Part shown: positions 12,093 to 24,386 of the stretch, piece after piece
Numbering within the stretch: position 1 is the first letter of the stretch
Layout: every line of letters begins with the position of its first letter
DNA from: Maratus speciosus
Lineage: Eukaryota; Arthropoda; Arachnida; Araneae; Salticidae
Direction of reading: 5' to 3'
Assembly (NCBI GenBank): GCA_963932465.1
Contig: CAWVRF010001047.1
Span: 124,001-188,000 of the forward strand
Length of the DNA stretch: 64,000 nucleotides
Notes under the pieces: model-generated
The model's input: the letters and a program-made list of their open reading frames with translations, nothing else
What the model was told of the DNA's origin: nothing
Databases searched by the model: none
Translations under genes and position numbers: made by a program

Positions 12093-12744
12093 TACTATTA
12101 CAAATATTATGCATATTCCCATTTTTAGTACGTTTGCATTCTATCAAATAAATACAAAAAGATTTGAGAGTAATTTTTTTCAGTATTTTTCCAGTTAATT
12201 TTGCAACATTTTAAAGTGATTTTGCCAACAAATTTGAGAAAGCAAAAATGCAGGCACAAATGGGTTAAATATTATGATCGAGATTAACTCGTTTTCACTC
12301 CGATTAGTAAAATGAAGCAGAAACTTAAGAGGAAAATCAAAGTTGGTGTAGTATTGAAGTAATAACAATGAAAGATTAACATGTGTAACAACTTTTTGAA
12401 ATATAAACATGTATGAGAAAGAAGAAAGTTTTGGGATTGGCACATCCGACTAATTGCTTCATAATGTTGAAGTGATAAAACAAAAAGTCATTACGAACAA
12501 AAGTTATACACAGTACACTGTTAAAAATCTGCAACTGTCCCAGTCATTTCCACCGATTTTGCAAATAACGGTTACTTGGCCATATTATGAAGGCATTATG
12601 ACCATGTTATTGAACATATTATATACAGGATCAATTTAAATTATGGTAAAGTAAAAGTCATCTATAAAAGCGGTCGATTGTCTGGACAGTTTATTGCAAA
12701 TTTTTAACAGTGCAGTGCAAAACGCAACACAATAGAGAGAGCTT

Positions 12745-12753
12745 TATACACAC

Positions 12754-12804
<51 letters not shown>

Positions 12805-13035
12805 AATTTTTACAGCAAAAAACTGTTTTAAAGAAAAACAGCTTTTTTCTGTGAAAAATGTGGATTTTGCACTTTTTACAGAAAAAATCTGTATTTCTTT
12901 ACATACACACACAAAAAAAACTGTTTTTATGAAGAATTACTGCTACTTTCTATACATTTTTCCACTTGCGCCAAAATTGATAGTTTTTTCCGTCAATGAG
13001 GTTTTTTTTTTTTTTTTTTTTTCATACAGTGAACC
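12745..13035. repeat. Poly-A tract with CACTGT-type inverted ends
   Basis: CACTGT followed by a ~43-base A run starts the segment, and a T run followed by CATACAGTG ends it. It may be a MITE of the type at 56910-57112, expanded by slippage. The long K-only and F-only frames here come from the homopolymer. Confidence 0.35.
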
Positions 13036-13125
13036 ATGTAAACAGTGAAAGAATCTATAACACGTTTCGAATGAGCAAATATTTTTCTAAACGCATTGAA
13101 AGCGAAAGCCGAAACTCCTATATTA

Positions 13126-14954
13126 GTCCCCGAGCCAGGTGCAAATTTCGTTAGGCCGAAATTTTCTCTCGGCCGATAATTTGTAAAATGCTTCAGAGAG
13201 TTGTATCATGAAGCTCCATGAACGTCAGCTGCGGTTCCGTGGGTGGGTTGAGCAGCGGTAACCTCCCAAACATGTAAAAAAAGACAAAAAATTTAGTCAT
13301 TTCCTCCCGGTTGAAAATTTGTCAAATTATAGCTAACCCAATATCTTGAAGAAAAATAAAAGTCAGCTGATTATAGAGTGGTGGGTTATTCGTCAGCTGG
13401 TCACACGAACATGAAAAAAATATGCAGTGTGCAAAGGAAAGTCCCTTTAACCATAAAATACTTGCGAACGGAGAGAGCTACAGCTGTGGAAGTGAGGTAA
13501 CGGTATAGTAAAGTGACTACGCCCTATTTAATGCAAGCGACGGAAGCGCCCCCTAGTGGCGAAATTTGGAAGATAGCTACTGAAAACCGTAAACGAAAAG
13601 AAATAGAGCAAAACTTCCAATTAGAAAGTTTTAGAGCATCAATTAATTAGTACTAAACGACATTTGGTTCAGACGGATAAGATAAATCGCCGCCTGTATA
13701 CCCAAAAATGTCCGAAATCGATGAGCGACGATTCTGCTTTGTATATTCACATTCCCTAAATGTAGAAGTGCACAATTTCATATTGTGACGTTGTACTGTG
13801 CTGTAATGTCTGTAAAAATTTAATTTACAATGTATTTAAAATTTTAGATTAACCCTTCCAGGGGCAGAAGAATTCTGTTCGTAAACTGAGGAAGTAATTT
13901 ACTGACACCAGAATGTTCAAACGAATTTCTTAGAAAATAAAAACCCGCTAATTTTCACTAGAAAAGCAAAATTTTATTACAAAAGCAAAATTTTATTCTT
14001 GCTGCCATTTGTCAGTTTTGGAATTAAAATTAGGTGGTTAGACCGTCTAGCCACGGCCCTTGAAAGGGTTAAATCTATGTCGTCGTATTGAAGAGACTAG
14101 CAATAGACGTTCCATGTTGAGAAATGTGGCATGTAGAATTACTCTCAAGAATACAAACGTGTATCGTGAGCAATGGCGAACTTTTCGAACATATTGAATA
14201 TTAACTTTTTATCACTGTGAGAAAGTTTGTCTTTTTTGTTTTTTATGTGATGTTATCAAAATGTATTGAGATAATATATACCATATATATACCATAAATT
14301 GTGGCGTATTTCTTCATACTTCTGTCTATCCCATTTAAACGTTTACACGAAATAGAGTGCATCGATTTTGGACATTTTTGGGTATATAGGCGACAATTTA
14401 ACTTATCCGTGTGAACCAAATGTCGTTTAGTACTAATTAATTGATGCTCTAAAACTTTCTAATTGGAAGTTTTGCTCTATTTCTTTTCGTTTACGATTTT
14501 CAGTAGCTATCTTCCAAATTTCGCCACTAGGGGCGCTGCCGTCGTTTGTATGAAATTGGGCGTAGTCACTTTACTATACCGTTACCTCACTTCCATAGCT
14601 GTAGCTCTCTCCGTTCGCAAGTATTTTATGATTAAAGGAACTTTCCTTTGTACACTGTATATTTTTTTCATGTTCGTGTGACCAGCTGACGAATAACCCA
14701 CCACTCTATAATCAGCTAACTTCTTTTTTTCTTCAAGATATTGGGTTAGCTATAATTTGACAAATTTTCAACCGGGAGGAAATGACTAAATTTTTTTTTC
14801 TTTTTTTACATGTTTGGGAGGCTACCGCTGCTCAACCCACCCACGGAACCGCAGCTGAAGTTTACGGAGCTTCATGATACATCTCTCTGAAGCATTTTAC
14901 AAATTATCGGCCGAGAGGAACTAGGTCATCAAAATCTGTTGCTGGCTCGCGGAC
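13126..14954. mobile_element. Long-TIR (fold-back) DNA element
   Basis: TA at 13124-13125 and 14955-14956 flank ends GTCCCCGAGCCAGG and, inverted, GTCCGCGAGCCAGC. The arms (about 13126-13735 and 14345-14954) are close reverse complements of about 600 bp. They share CTCTCGGCCGATAATTTGTA, GTTACCTCACTTCC and TTTCGCCACTAGGGGCGC (inverted). The spacer of about 610 bp contains a nested MITE (13849-14072). The arms carry no supported protein; the frame at 14463-14681 has no recognisable homology. Confidence 0.75.
13849..14072. mobile_element. piggyBac-like MITE nested in the 13.1 kb element
   Basis: TTAA at 13849-13852 and 14069-14072 bounds a 216-bp core with ends CCCTTCCAGGGGC and, inverted, CCCTTTCAAGGGCC. 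It is non-coding and sits in the central spacer of the long-TIR element. Confidence 0.75.
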
Positions 14955-15564
14955 TATATCTTGCTCCTATACTCATAGTGGTAGCGCATCTCTTTGCGCC
15001 TGAATAAGAAATATTTATTCTTTGAAAACGTGTTGTGTGCTATTTTTTTAATGATATAGTCCTTTTCATTGCGCTTCTGATTATTGAACAACGGTAAATT
15101 ACGCTAAAGAATTCGAATTTAAATTCCGGATAGCACAGTAGTTGAACAAGGCTATATATGTATTTAAAAAATATACTCTGTCAATATACTCAAAATAATT
15201 TCGATAAAATGAATTTTCTTCAATACATTTTCAAATTGTTTTATTCTTTGATAAGCAATTATATGAATTCTCAAAAATAAATCAAGGAGAAAAATAACCA
15301 AACACACAGCTTCAAGCAATCACTTTTCTCAGTACTTCCGGAGGACTAAATCTTCACAAGTTATCGTGATTTCTTGCTTGATATGTTGGAAGCGTGCCAT
15401 TCTCTGTTGTTACCTGTCTTCAGTAGAAGAGCTTAATGTAAAAATATTTAGGCAGTGAATGGGATAAAAGGATAAAAAAGAAATAATAAGCCAGTAGTAA
15501 AGAAAATCGAGATTGATTAGTTAATTTTGTATTGTTTTTACTTTCTTAGGCACATAAGAAGAGA

Positions 15565-15740
15565 GAATTGGAATCGCCAAAGTTTTCGGCTTCCATATTT
15601 TAGAAATTATATTTCGGCTTCCATATTTTGAAAATTGAGGAGATTCAAATTCTTTGATGGATTTACGGTTTTTGGGATGTTCTTAACATGATTTGGCTAT
15701 TTTTTAAAAATGTCTGTTAGTATGTGTGTAACACATTTTT
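15565..15740 (+). repeat. Left direct repeat flanking the 15.7-20.1 kb cluster
   Basis: ATTTTGAAAATTGAGGAGAT and TCAAATTCTTTGATGGATTT with GATTTGGCT recur at 20125-20330 in the same orientation, about 4.57 kb away. The two copies bracket the clustered GGGGGCTC family and may represent one repeat split or duplicated around it. Confidence 0.65.
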
Positions 15741-15753
15741 TTTTTTTTTTTTA

Positions 15754-16583
15754 CACTAGGGGGCTCAGCCCCTTACGAGCTACGCTCGCCAACCCCCGTC
15801 CAGACACCGCAGACTCTAAATGCACGTTAATTTGATCGGCTTTAAAAAGATTTCGAAAGATTAAATTATAATTTAAAAAACAGTGGCGATCTCCCTATGA
15901 ACGGATTTCTATTCATTTTTCTTTCATTGGGGAATTTTAACACCAAATCCGCAGCGGCACTACTTGATTATCCCGTCACCCAATTTCGCCAAATTATATA
16001 AATCGCCAACTCGCCAAATTATACAAATTGACATAATTTTTATTTTAAATAACGAAAGAACAAATAAATTAGTACAACATTAATAAAAATACAAATAAAA
16101 CGTCGAAATAAAAATAACTTGATGACGTAGACACGTGTAACAACATTTCAAAATAAGCTGATATACAAGGAATTAAGGAAACAGAGTCTTTGTCTCCTGG
16201 TATTTTTTAACAAAGCGAAAAGAAAGTTCTTTTAAATGAGACATTTTAAATGAATCGTTTTTAATCTGACGTAATTATGACCAAGCTATTCTTTCTCTTT
16301 TAAATATTCACGTGAAAATACTTGTGTCAGAAATGAAATATTATTTGCGCTTTCCTTACAAAAATAGTTGAAAAGATCCTCTCAAAATATTAAAAAAATG
16401 TCTAGCGCAATTTCTAAATTTAAACTGTTTTGCAATATTTTGTGTTCATTTTATGTAATAACTGTAATGTGACGTAAATATGACGTAATTTCTCCTATTT
16501 AAGACTTCTAACGCATGTTAATGAATTTATTATTTTACAATATCCTTTCTCTTTTTAAATTCACGTGTATACTTTTTATGACA
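15754..16583 (+). mobile_element. GGGGGCTC-family element, 5' half (copy D)
   Basis: Starts ACTAGGGGGCTCAGCCCC, then TACGAGCTACGCTCGCCAAC. These are two short GC-rich hairpins unlike the surrounding AT-rich DNA. It continues with the family interior (ACAGTGGCGATCTCCCTAT) and stops where copy A starts. The superfamily is unknown. The hairpin at one end could suggest a Helitron-like element, but no replicase or CTRR end was seen. Confidence 0.6.
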
Positions 16584-17801
16584 CTAGGGGGCGCTGCCCC
16601 CTACGAGCTACGCTCGTCAACCCCCGTTCAGACACCGCAGACTCTAAAAGCACGCTAATTTGATCGGCTTAAAAAATATTTCGGAAGATTGAATTATAAG
16701 TTTAAAAACAGTGGCGATCTCCCTATAAACGGGTTTCTATTCATTTATCTTTGATTGATGAATTTTAAAGCCAAATCAGCGGCTGTTAAATGATACAATG
16801 GCTATTTCCGTGATTAAATAAAATCAGTCGACATTTCAAAATAAGCTAATATAAAATGAATTAAATAAACAGTGTCTTTGCCTCCCGGTATTTTTTAGCA
16901 AAGCGAAAAGAAAGATTTTTTTTAATGACACTTTAAATGTATCGTTTTTAATCTGACGTAATTTTCACTAAACTTTTCTTTCTCCTTTTACTATTCACGG
17001 GAAAAAAATTTGTTAGAAGTGAAATATTATTTGCGCTATCCTAATAAAAATAGTTGAAAATATCGTCTTAAAATATTACATAAATGTCTCGCGCAATTTT
17101 TGAATTTAAACTGTTTTGCAATATTATTTTTTGTTCATTTTACGTAATGTGTAATGTGACGTAAATGTGACGTAATTTCTCCTATTTAAGACTTCTAACG
17201 CATGTTAATGAATTTATTATTTTACAACATTCTTTCACTTTTAAAATTCACTTGTAATATGGTTTTTATGATAATTTTCAATGAGTTCCTGCTTTTTATA
17301 TTTTCTTGTTTATAATAGTCACGTGTAAAATAAATTTTTTATTTGAAGCAAACATTATATTTTGCGCTTTTTGTACTGTTGGCAACAGGTTAAATTACTA
17401 CAATTTTCTAAAATAAGTAAAAAATATCTCTCGAAATGCTGAAAATTTGGATTTAAAATAGAAATAAAACCTCCAAAAATGAGTCAAATTAATAAACTGT
17501 GTGCAGTCTGCACACCGGGAAATTCTGACGCATAAAATGATCTGTTTGCTCCTATAAAACTTTTTTAATGGAACGATTTTGTCCAACTTTAGCATTAAAT
17601 ATCTCTTTAAATATTTCTTCGATTTAAAAACTGTCTGCATCAGCGTGTTTATCAAACATTTCTATATAATTCCACCGATTTTCATATTTTTGTATGCAAT
17701 ATTTTGCTTAATATTAACGAAGAAAGACTTCCGGTCACAAAAAATTCAAAACCGGCGGCGGCGGCGGTGACAGCGGTAGTTACTTTTTTTTAGAATAGAG
17801 A
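16584..17801 (+). mobile_element. GGGGGCTC-family element, fuller copy (copy A)
   Basis: Starts ACTAGGGGGCGCTGCCCCCT and runs to a GGCGG repeat, CAGCGGTAGTTACTTTTTTT and AATAGAGAGAT. Copy C ends on the same 3' words, and copy B in inverse. No long frame is present. The frames at 17398-17655 and 17579-17770 overlap antiparallel and look like chance. Confidence 0.6.
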
Positions 17802-17962
17802 GATAATTTTTAATAAATTCCTGCTTTTTGTACATAATTATTTAATTCTAATTCCAAATGATTTTTTCTGTTTATAACAGTCACGTGTAAATAAATTTTT
17901 AATTTGAAGCAAAGATTATTGTTTGCGCTGTTTATACATTTGCAACGGTATAAATTAATACC

Positions 17963-18875
17963 ATCTCTCTACTCTAAAAAAAAAGTAACTCCCGCTGTCA
18001 CCGCCACCGGTTTTGAATTTTTTGTGACCGGAGGTCTTTCTTCGTTAATATTAAGAAAAATAATGCATACAAAAATATGAAAATCGGTAGTATTATACAA
18101 AACTGTTTGATAAACACGCTGATGCAGACAGTTTTCAAATCGAAGAATTATTTTAAGAGATATTTAATGCTAAAGTTGGACAAAATCGTTCCACTAAAAA
18201 CGTTTTATAGGAGCAAAAACTATGCATCGGAATTTAATAATTTTTAGATCATTTTATACGTTATAATTTCCCGGTGTGCAGAATTAATTTATTTTTTTTA
18301 ATTTGACTCATTTTTCGAGGTTTCATTTCTATTTTAAATTCAAATTTTCAGCATTTCGAGAGATATTTTTTACTTATTTCAGAAAATTGTACTAATTTAA
18401 CCTTTTGCCAACTGTATAAACAACGGAAACAATAATGTTTGCTTCAAATTAAAAATTTATTTACACGTGACTATTATAAACAGAAAAAAAACTTTCAAAT
18501 TAGAATTAAATAATTACGTATAAAATGCAGGAACTTATTGAAAATTACTTCATCTATAATTACACATTAATTTTAACAGAGAAAGGATATTGTAAAATAA
18601 TAAATTTATTAACATGCGTTAGAAGTTTTAAATAGGAGAAATTACATCACATTTACGTCACATTACAGTTATTACATAAAATGAACACAAAAGAATATTG
18701 CAAAACAGTATAAATTTAAAAATAGCGCGAGACATTTACTTGTTTGTTGAGGTTTTATTTCTATTTTAAATTCAAATTTTCAGCATTTCTAGAGATATTT
18801 TTTACAGATTTTAGAAAGTGATATTAATTTAAACTGTTGCCAACTGTATAAACAGCGAAAACTATAATGTTTGCT

Positions 18876-18906
<31 letters not shown>

Positions 18907-19693
18907 TACGTGTAATAAATTAAAAATTTATTTACACGTGACTATTATAAACAGAAAAAAACATTTGGAATTAGAATTAAATAATTATGTACAAAAAGCA
19001 GGAACTTATTAAAAATTACGTCATAAAAACTATAATTACACGTGAATTTTAAGAGAGAAATGAATTTGTAAAATAATAAATATATTAACATGCGTTAGAA
19101 GTCTTAAATATGAGAAATTACGTCATATTTACGTCACATTACTGTTATTACATAAAATGAACACAAAATAATATTGCAAAACGGTTTAAATTTAGAAATT
19201 TCGCGAGACATTTACTTGATATTTTGAGATGAACTTTTCAACTATTTTTTTTTTTTTTTTTTTTTACAGCGCAAATAATATTTCATTTCTAATAAAAGCA
19301 TTTTCACGTGACTATTAAAAAGGGAAAGAAAAGTTTGGTGAAAATTACGTCAGATTAAAAACGATATATTTAAAATGTCTTATTTAAAAGGACTTTCTTT
19401 TCGCTTTGTAAAAAAATACCGGGAGACAAACACTCTGTTTACTTAATTCATTTTATATTAGATGATTTTGAAATGCCATTGTATCTTTTAACAGCAGCTG
19501 ATTTTTCCGTAAAATTCCCCAATCAAAGAGCAATGAATATAAACCCGTTTATAGGGAGATCGCTTTTGTTTTTTTAAATTTAATTCAATCTTCCAAAATC
19601 TTTTTAAAGCCGATCAAGTTAGCGTGCTTTTAGAGACTGCAGTGTCTGAACGGGGGTTGGCGAGCGTAGCTCGTAGGGGGCCGAGCCCCCTAG
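17963..19693 (-). mobile_element. GGGGGCTC-family element, inverted copy (copy B)
   Basis: Read on the minus strand it starts ACTAGGGGGCTCGGCCCCCT near 19696 and ends with the CCGCCACCGG/CTCTCTACTCT region near 17963. With copy A it forms a palindrome centred near 17880. Internal blocks (TTATTTACACGTGACTATTA and the following words) are duplicated, and poly-A and poly-T tracts sit at about 18880 and 19245. Confidence 0.6.
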
Positions 19694-20120
19694 TTTTCTA
19701 AAATAATGTAAAAATATCTCTAGAAGTGCTGAAAATTTTAATTTAAAATAGAAATAAAACCTCAAAAAATGAGTCAAATTAAAAGAAGAAATACAGTCTG
19801 CACACCGGGAACTTCAAACGTATAAAATGATCTAAAAATGATTAAATTCCCATGAATAGTTTTTGCTCCTATAAAACTTTTTTAGTGGAACGATTTTGTC
19901 CAACTTTAGCATTAAATATCTCTTAAAATAATTCTTCGATTTGAAAACTGTCTGCATCAGCATGTTTATCAAACATTTCTGTATAAAACCACCGATTTTC
20001 ATATTTTTGTATGCATTATTTTTCTTGATATTAACGAAGAAAGACCTCCGGTCACAAAAAATTCAAAACCGGCGGTGGCGGCGGTGACAGCGGTAGCTAC
20101 CTTTTTTAAGAATAGAGAGA
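19691..20120 (+). mobile_element. GGGGGCTC-family element, 3' part (copy C)
   Basis: Starts abruptly at TTTTCTAAAATAATGTAAAA, directly abutting the terminus of inverted copy B. It runs through ACCGGCGGTGGCGGCGGTGA to AATAGAGAGATTTT. Copies D and C together would make one element split by later insertions. Confidence 0.6.
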
Positions 20121-20124
20121 TTTT

Positions 20125-20330
20125 AACACAATAAATTGGACTCGCCAAAATTTTCGGCTTGCATATTTTGGCAATTATATTTCGGCAATTACATTTCTAT
20201 CATATTTCTCTTTCCATATTTTGAAAATTGAGACGATTCAAATTCTTTGATGGATTTACGCGTTTTGGGATATCTTTAACGCGATTTGGCTGTTTTTGAA
20301 AAGTGCGTCTGTCTATTAGTCATAATCTGT
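20125..20330 (+). repeat. Right direct repeat flanking the cluster
   Basis: Partner of 15565-15740, with CGCCAAAATTTTCGGCTTGC, ATTTTGAAAATTGAGACGAT and TTTGATGGATTTACGCGTTT. It has a short insertion (ATTTCTATCATATTTCTC) absent from the left copy. Confidence 0.65.
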
Positions 20331-20339
20331 TAGTCTGTG

Positions 20340-21010
20340 CGTAACAAAATTTTTGAGACCACTCTGTCTTAAGAACTAATGAATGGAATTTCAAAAATCT
20401 TTATATTCTGTTAGAGCTTAACATGAAGCGGTGATTAAGTTTGGGTGTATACCGCCCATAAGATGTCGCTGATATACTGCATGTTTCATGACTTCCCTAT
20501 AGTTATATCGGAAGAACTAATGCACAGAATTTCATTAAACTGCATATTGGCTTAGATCTTGACATGAATAGATGCTGATTATGTTTTGTCGTATATCTCT
20601 TCCAACCGGTCGTACTATTATGCTGAGTTTTGAATGATTTTCTTCATAACTATATATGGGTATCCATAGGAATTTCATCAAAAGTAATATTGAGATAGAT
20701 CTTGATATAACAATAGCTATTGTTTAGGTTTCGACTTACATAACCCGACAGATGTAGCTGGTCTTTGCTGTATTTTTCTCACGATTTCCATGTTAGCTAT
20801 ATTTCAGCATATATGTAATGGGTTTTAGTTAAACTTGGTATTCAGTTAGACCATGACATAAGTTGATACTGATTAGACTTTGGTGTATCTTTCTCAAAAA
20901 GTGCCTCTGCTTTACTCTGTTTGTGACAATTTTCCTGGTAGCTATGCCCTTGAATTCTATGGGATAGAATTTTGCCAAATGGAATCTGCAAAACACTTAT
21001 AAAACATTAT
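20340..21010 (+). repeat. Decayed tandem array, ~145-bp period
   Basis: About five units share, in order: AACTAATG..(C/T).GAATTTCAT, TTAGA(T/G)CTTGACAT, a GATT.TGTTT.G(T/G)GTAT phrase, then T.CTGT(G/T)TTT.TGA.GATTTTC. Starts fall near 20370, 20515, 20655, 20805 and 20945. Divergence is high, so this is an old array or a decayed tandem-repeat gene or satellite. Confidence 0.5.
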
Positions 21011-22137
21011 GTTGATCCAATTTTCAAATTGCTCATTCTGCAGCGTGTGCTTCTATGCTATATTTTCAGATGACTATTATAGCAGCAGTTTGGTTTCTAT
21101 TGGGTATACATGCTCCAAATTTTATATTTGAAGTCATTAATTAAATTTATATTTGTTTGTTCAAATTTGTAATTTTATAATAAACATGGAGTGCTATTGA
21201 CAAACATGAATTATTTATTATTGACAAACATTATTTATTAATTTAAAACATTACCATTAAATAAACACATAAATTAATAATTATTAATAATATTTGTGAA
21301 ATATTCGCTATTTCAACCTTATCAAAGTGAGAGACTTTTATCATTAACGAGTACTTTGGCTATTTTAATAATTATGTATGAGAATAAAACTGTATCAATT
21401 GCATCTCAGATGTGCACATCAAGATCAAAAGGAGTTTTTGACCCGTTCAAAGAAAACTTTGCCCCTCTCCCGTTGATAAGGAATTCCTGAAATGGCGCTC
21501 CTTTTGGATACTTTTGGACTTTAACCTTTTGCACTACACTGACACCTATACAGTGACGTACTAAGTTTAACAACAACTCCACTGACACCCATATGGTAAA
21601 CAACAAATGAACATACAATAAATAAACATACTTTTCGAGAGTTACCCACATATTATTTCAAATGTATAAGAACTAGCCACCCTTGGCGACCAGTTTGGTC
21701 TCCCTTAAAATTTATGTTTGGGAAAGCATTGTATCATGTTACTTTTATTCATAATTTAATTTACTTGGACTCCCTTAAATATAATTAATAGAATCTCTTA
21801 AGCTAATATTAGTTTTTGCTGCATTAAAATATCTCAATTTGTTGATTTTCTGTAAGCAAGTAAACCCTATTGGTTTACAAAAGTCTGGGAATTTGGTGAA
21901 ATATTAGAGATATCGCCAAGTTGGCGTCACTTTTGGTGACTCATTTTGGTCGCCAAGTTGTCGCCAAACTTCGCGGCATTTGGCGTCGGAACAGGGTCCC
22001 CCCGTATGGTAACCCTCCTTATAGGTATGGAGATGTATTAAATGCTGTTCAATAACCAATGAGATGCGTTTCATTCGGGCGTTGTTATTAAACAATTAAC
22101 AAATAATCGCGATTTCTGTGCCACGTACGATAGCATA

Positions 22138-22140
<3 letters not shown>
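21011..22140. other. No gene; repeat of GGCGACCAAGTTGGCG-like words
   Basis: No supported coding region. Near 21665-21705 and 21910-22010 words such as TTGGCGACCA, TTTTGGTGACTCATTTTGGT and CGCCAAGTTG recur. The two overlapping antiparallel frames at 21296-21490 and 21406-21651 have no recognisable product. Confidence 0.4.

Positions 22141-22176
<36 letters not shown>
22141..22176. repeat. (TA)n microsatellite
   Basis: An uninterrupted AT dinucleotide run. Further TA runs lie at about 23330-23360, 23415-23465, 24351-24386, 27355-27370, 29735-29768 and 31625-31652, several of them exactly at PLE fragment edges. Confidence 0.9.
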
Positions 22177-22177
<1 letters not shown>

Positions 22178-22557
22178 CTCTATCAAAAGTAAATGATTTA
22201 TGAAATCCATGAAAAAGACGGTGTAAAACAACAATAGAAATCAATAAATATTTATAACTAAAAAAATGAATATTTATAACTAAAAAATAACAAACAAACA
22301 ACTCCTTGCTCTTCGGAAAGTGGGAGGAGTTAAAAAACAGGTACCAAAAAATAGAAATTGAATCCTCACAGGTTTCGCAAGATATGGTCATCCCCCATAC
22401 TCCAAAAGTGTAAAGAAATCATCAAATAAACTTAAACTTTCAAAAACTTAACGAAACAAAACTGCTTTAAAAACATAAACAACCAACCAATTCAAAATCA
22501 ATAGAACTAATTTTAAAACATAAACAAATTAAAAATTCTTGTATAACTGAATCATTA

Positions 22558-22806
22558 AGTAATTAAAAACATTGAACATGTGAGAAGGCCATAACCCACC
22601 TTGAACCGTGAAGACTTGAAAAAACTTGATACCTTTAAAATATCCACTACGCTCCACATCTCTCCAACAGCAGGAGTTGCAAGCAGGGCCATAATCCAAG
22701 TTAGACCAGCGTCATCTAGACTTGTCTTTCCGTTATCTTCATAAACATAAATTTCATTCCATGTTACCTCAGTTCCAACTTTACATTCATCAAAATGTAG
22801 ACGTTC
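22558..22806 (-). other. Open stretch of 83 codons, no start, unknown
   Basis: A stop-free minus-strand stretch lies in the same frame as the PLE remnant just upstream (22864-23388). Only two stops (TAA at 22807-22809 and the one preceding CEKCGLKSL) and a short gap separate it from that remnant. It is more GC-rich than its neighbours. It reads ..HFDECKVGTEVTWNEIYVYE.. and then a hydrophobic LTWIMALLATPAVGEM segment. I do not recognise it. It could be the decayed C-terminal tail of the retroelement ORF or a chance frame. Confidence 0.25.
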
Positions 22807-22863
22807 TTATAAAGATTTTAATCCGCACTTTTCACATTACTCAAGCAGTTCCATCGGCATCCA

Positions 22864-23388
22864 TTACGGTGTTTGGCCACTTGGCTGTTGCCACTTCATA
22901 AAACTCTTTTCAAGCTGATTTACATAATGAAAAATAAACTGATATGGAAATAAATTATTGTAAAAAAGATTAGCAGTAAATATAAAAATCTGTGAGCTCA
23001 AAAATTCTTCACTGCTGCAAGTCCTATAAAATCTATTAACTTGTCCCAAAATAATGTTGATGAAAACCCTTTTACTTAAATTTGAAAACCAGTGTGGCAT
23101 TGACTGAGTATCAAAATTAAAAAAATCCCGTTTATCAAAAAGTTTAACTAATATATTATTATCTTTAATTAATAAATCTAAATCCAAAAAATTAACATGT
23201 AAACTATCAGCAGAAGCCTTATTTAATTTTAAACTATTTAAGGAGCTATATTTACTAAGTGCATATAAGAAGCTGCGTTGCGCCTGATGCACTGGGTTGT
23301 TTGTTTTACACATTTTTAAAAGCATTATATGTATATATATATATATACATATATATATATACTTCACCATTTCAAAATGCCAAAACAC
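22864..23388 (-). pseudogene. PLE reverse transcriptase C-terminal fragment (third element)
   Basis: The 174-residue frame includes NFLDLDLLIKDNN, KLFDKRDFFNF, RVFINIILGQVNRFYRTCSS and an LFPYQF region. It aligns by eye with the FLDLKITIKDN..YDKRKEFKF..NHLYRIKCLCSS region of the two tandem units but is clearly divergent, so it comes from a different element of the same RT family. These words correspond to the end of the palm and the thumb region. The fingers and the catalytic YxDD are absent. The first ~20 codons are TA-microsatellite translation, so the true fragment starts near 23310. Strand and orientation match the other PLE copies to its right. Confidence 0.65.
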
Positions 23389-23435
23389 ATAATATATAAT
23401 ATATATTATGTGTACATATATATATATATAAATAA

Positions 23436-23460
<25 letters not shown>

Positions 23461-23466
<6 letters not shown>

Positions 23467-24351
23467 ACCATTAATTAAACATAACCTACCACCATCAAAA
23501 ACCGTAATAGTGTGAATTAAAGCTGTAAGTATATAAAAAAAGTGCCAAATAATTTATTATAAGAATTATTATAGAAGAAAAAAGAAGAAAGTGGACACCG
23601 ACAAATAATGGAAAAGCTTATATATTGAATTACGTTATCAAGGGAACATAATTCAATGATATAAGCAATATGGTTGTTTCCTGTGAGAAAAATAAGCTAA
23701 AGCTAATATTATTTTTCCCTGTGCCCAAACAACCATTATAATCAAGTGAATAGATTAAAAATGAAAACAGAATAAAAACAAATAATATGAAATGGAAAAA
23801 TCAATAAAACCTGTTTAAATATTTATAGGATATAAAATAGAAATAATACACAACATACCGATTAATATTTCAGTATTTTTCAATACATCCACACGCACAT
23901 GGCTCCCAAATTATCGTAAAGATTAAGGTGAATAAAACAGTTAAGAAATCACAGTAATTGAGACCAAAGGATGCAGTTAATACATTTTGAAAACTCATGA
24001 AAAATAAAATTAATATAATATAAAATAAAATAAATAGAAAGTAATTACATTATTTAAAATAACGAAAATGCACTATTAAATTAATTAATAACTAAATAAC
24101 AATATCGTCAAAATTTAGCTTAAAAATCCACCTGGTGTAGTAATTTATAACTGAAAAAGAGTTGCAAAAGACAAAAGTTATATCTTATTGTCAAAAGACA
24201 AATTTTGGTGCTGCCATCTAGTAGTATTTTTATTATTCAAATGTCACAAGATAAACATTTGAAATCCTAATAATGTAAAAATTTTTTGTTTAACAGCAAA
24301 ACCAAACAAATCCTTATATATAGATAATTATAAACCTAATATAAACCACAC

Positions 24352-24386
<35 letters not shown>

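Noticed and set aside
12691..13048. Overlapping frames rich in Lys or Phe around 12.75 kb
   Set aside because: They are translations of a ~43-base A run and a T run on opposite strands, not proteins.
22071..22391. 106-codon minus frame with repeated Ile-Tyr
   Set aside because: It crosses the (TA)n run at 22141-22176, and the rest has no recognised motif.
23330..23388. Tyr/Ile-rich N-terminus of the third PLE fragment
   Set aside because: It is a TA/TATG microsatellite in translation, so the supported protein starts only near KMCKTNN.
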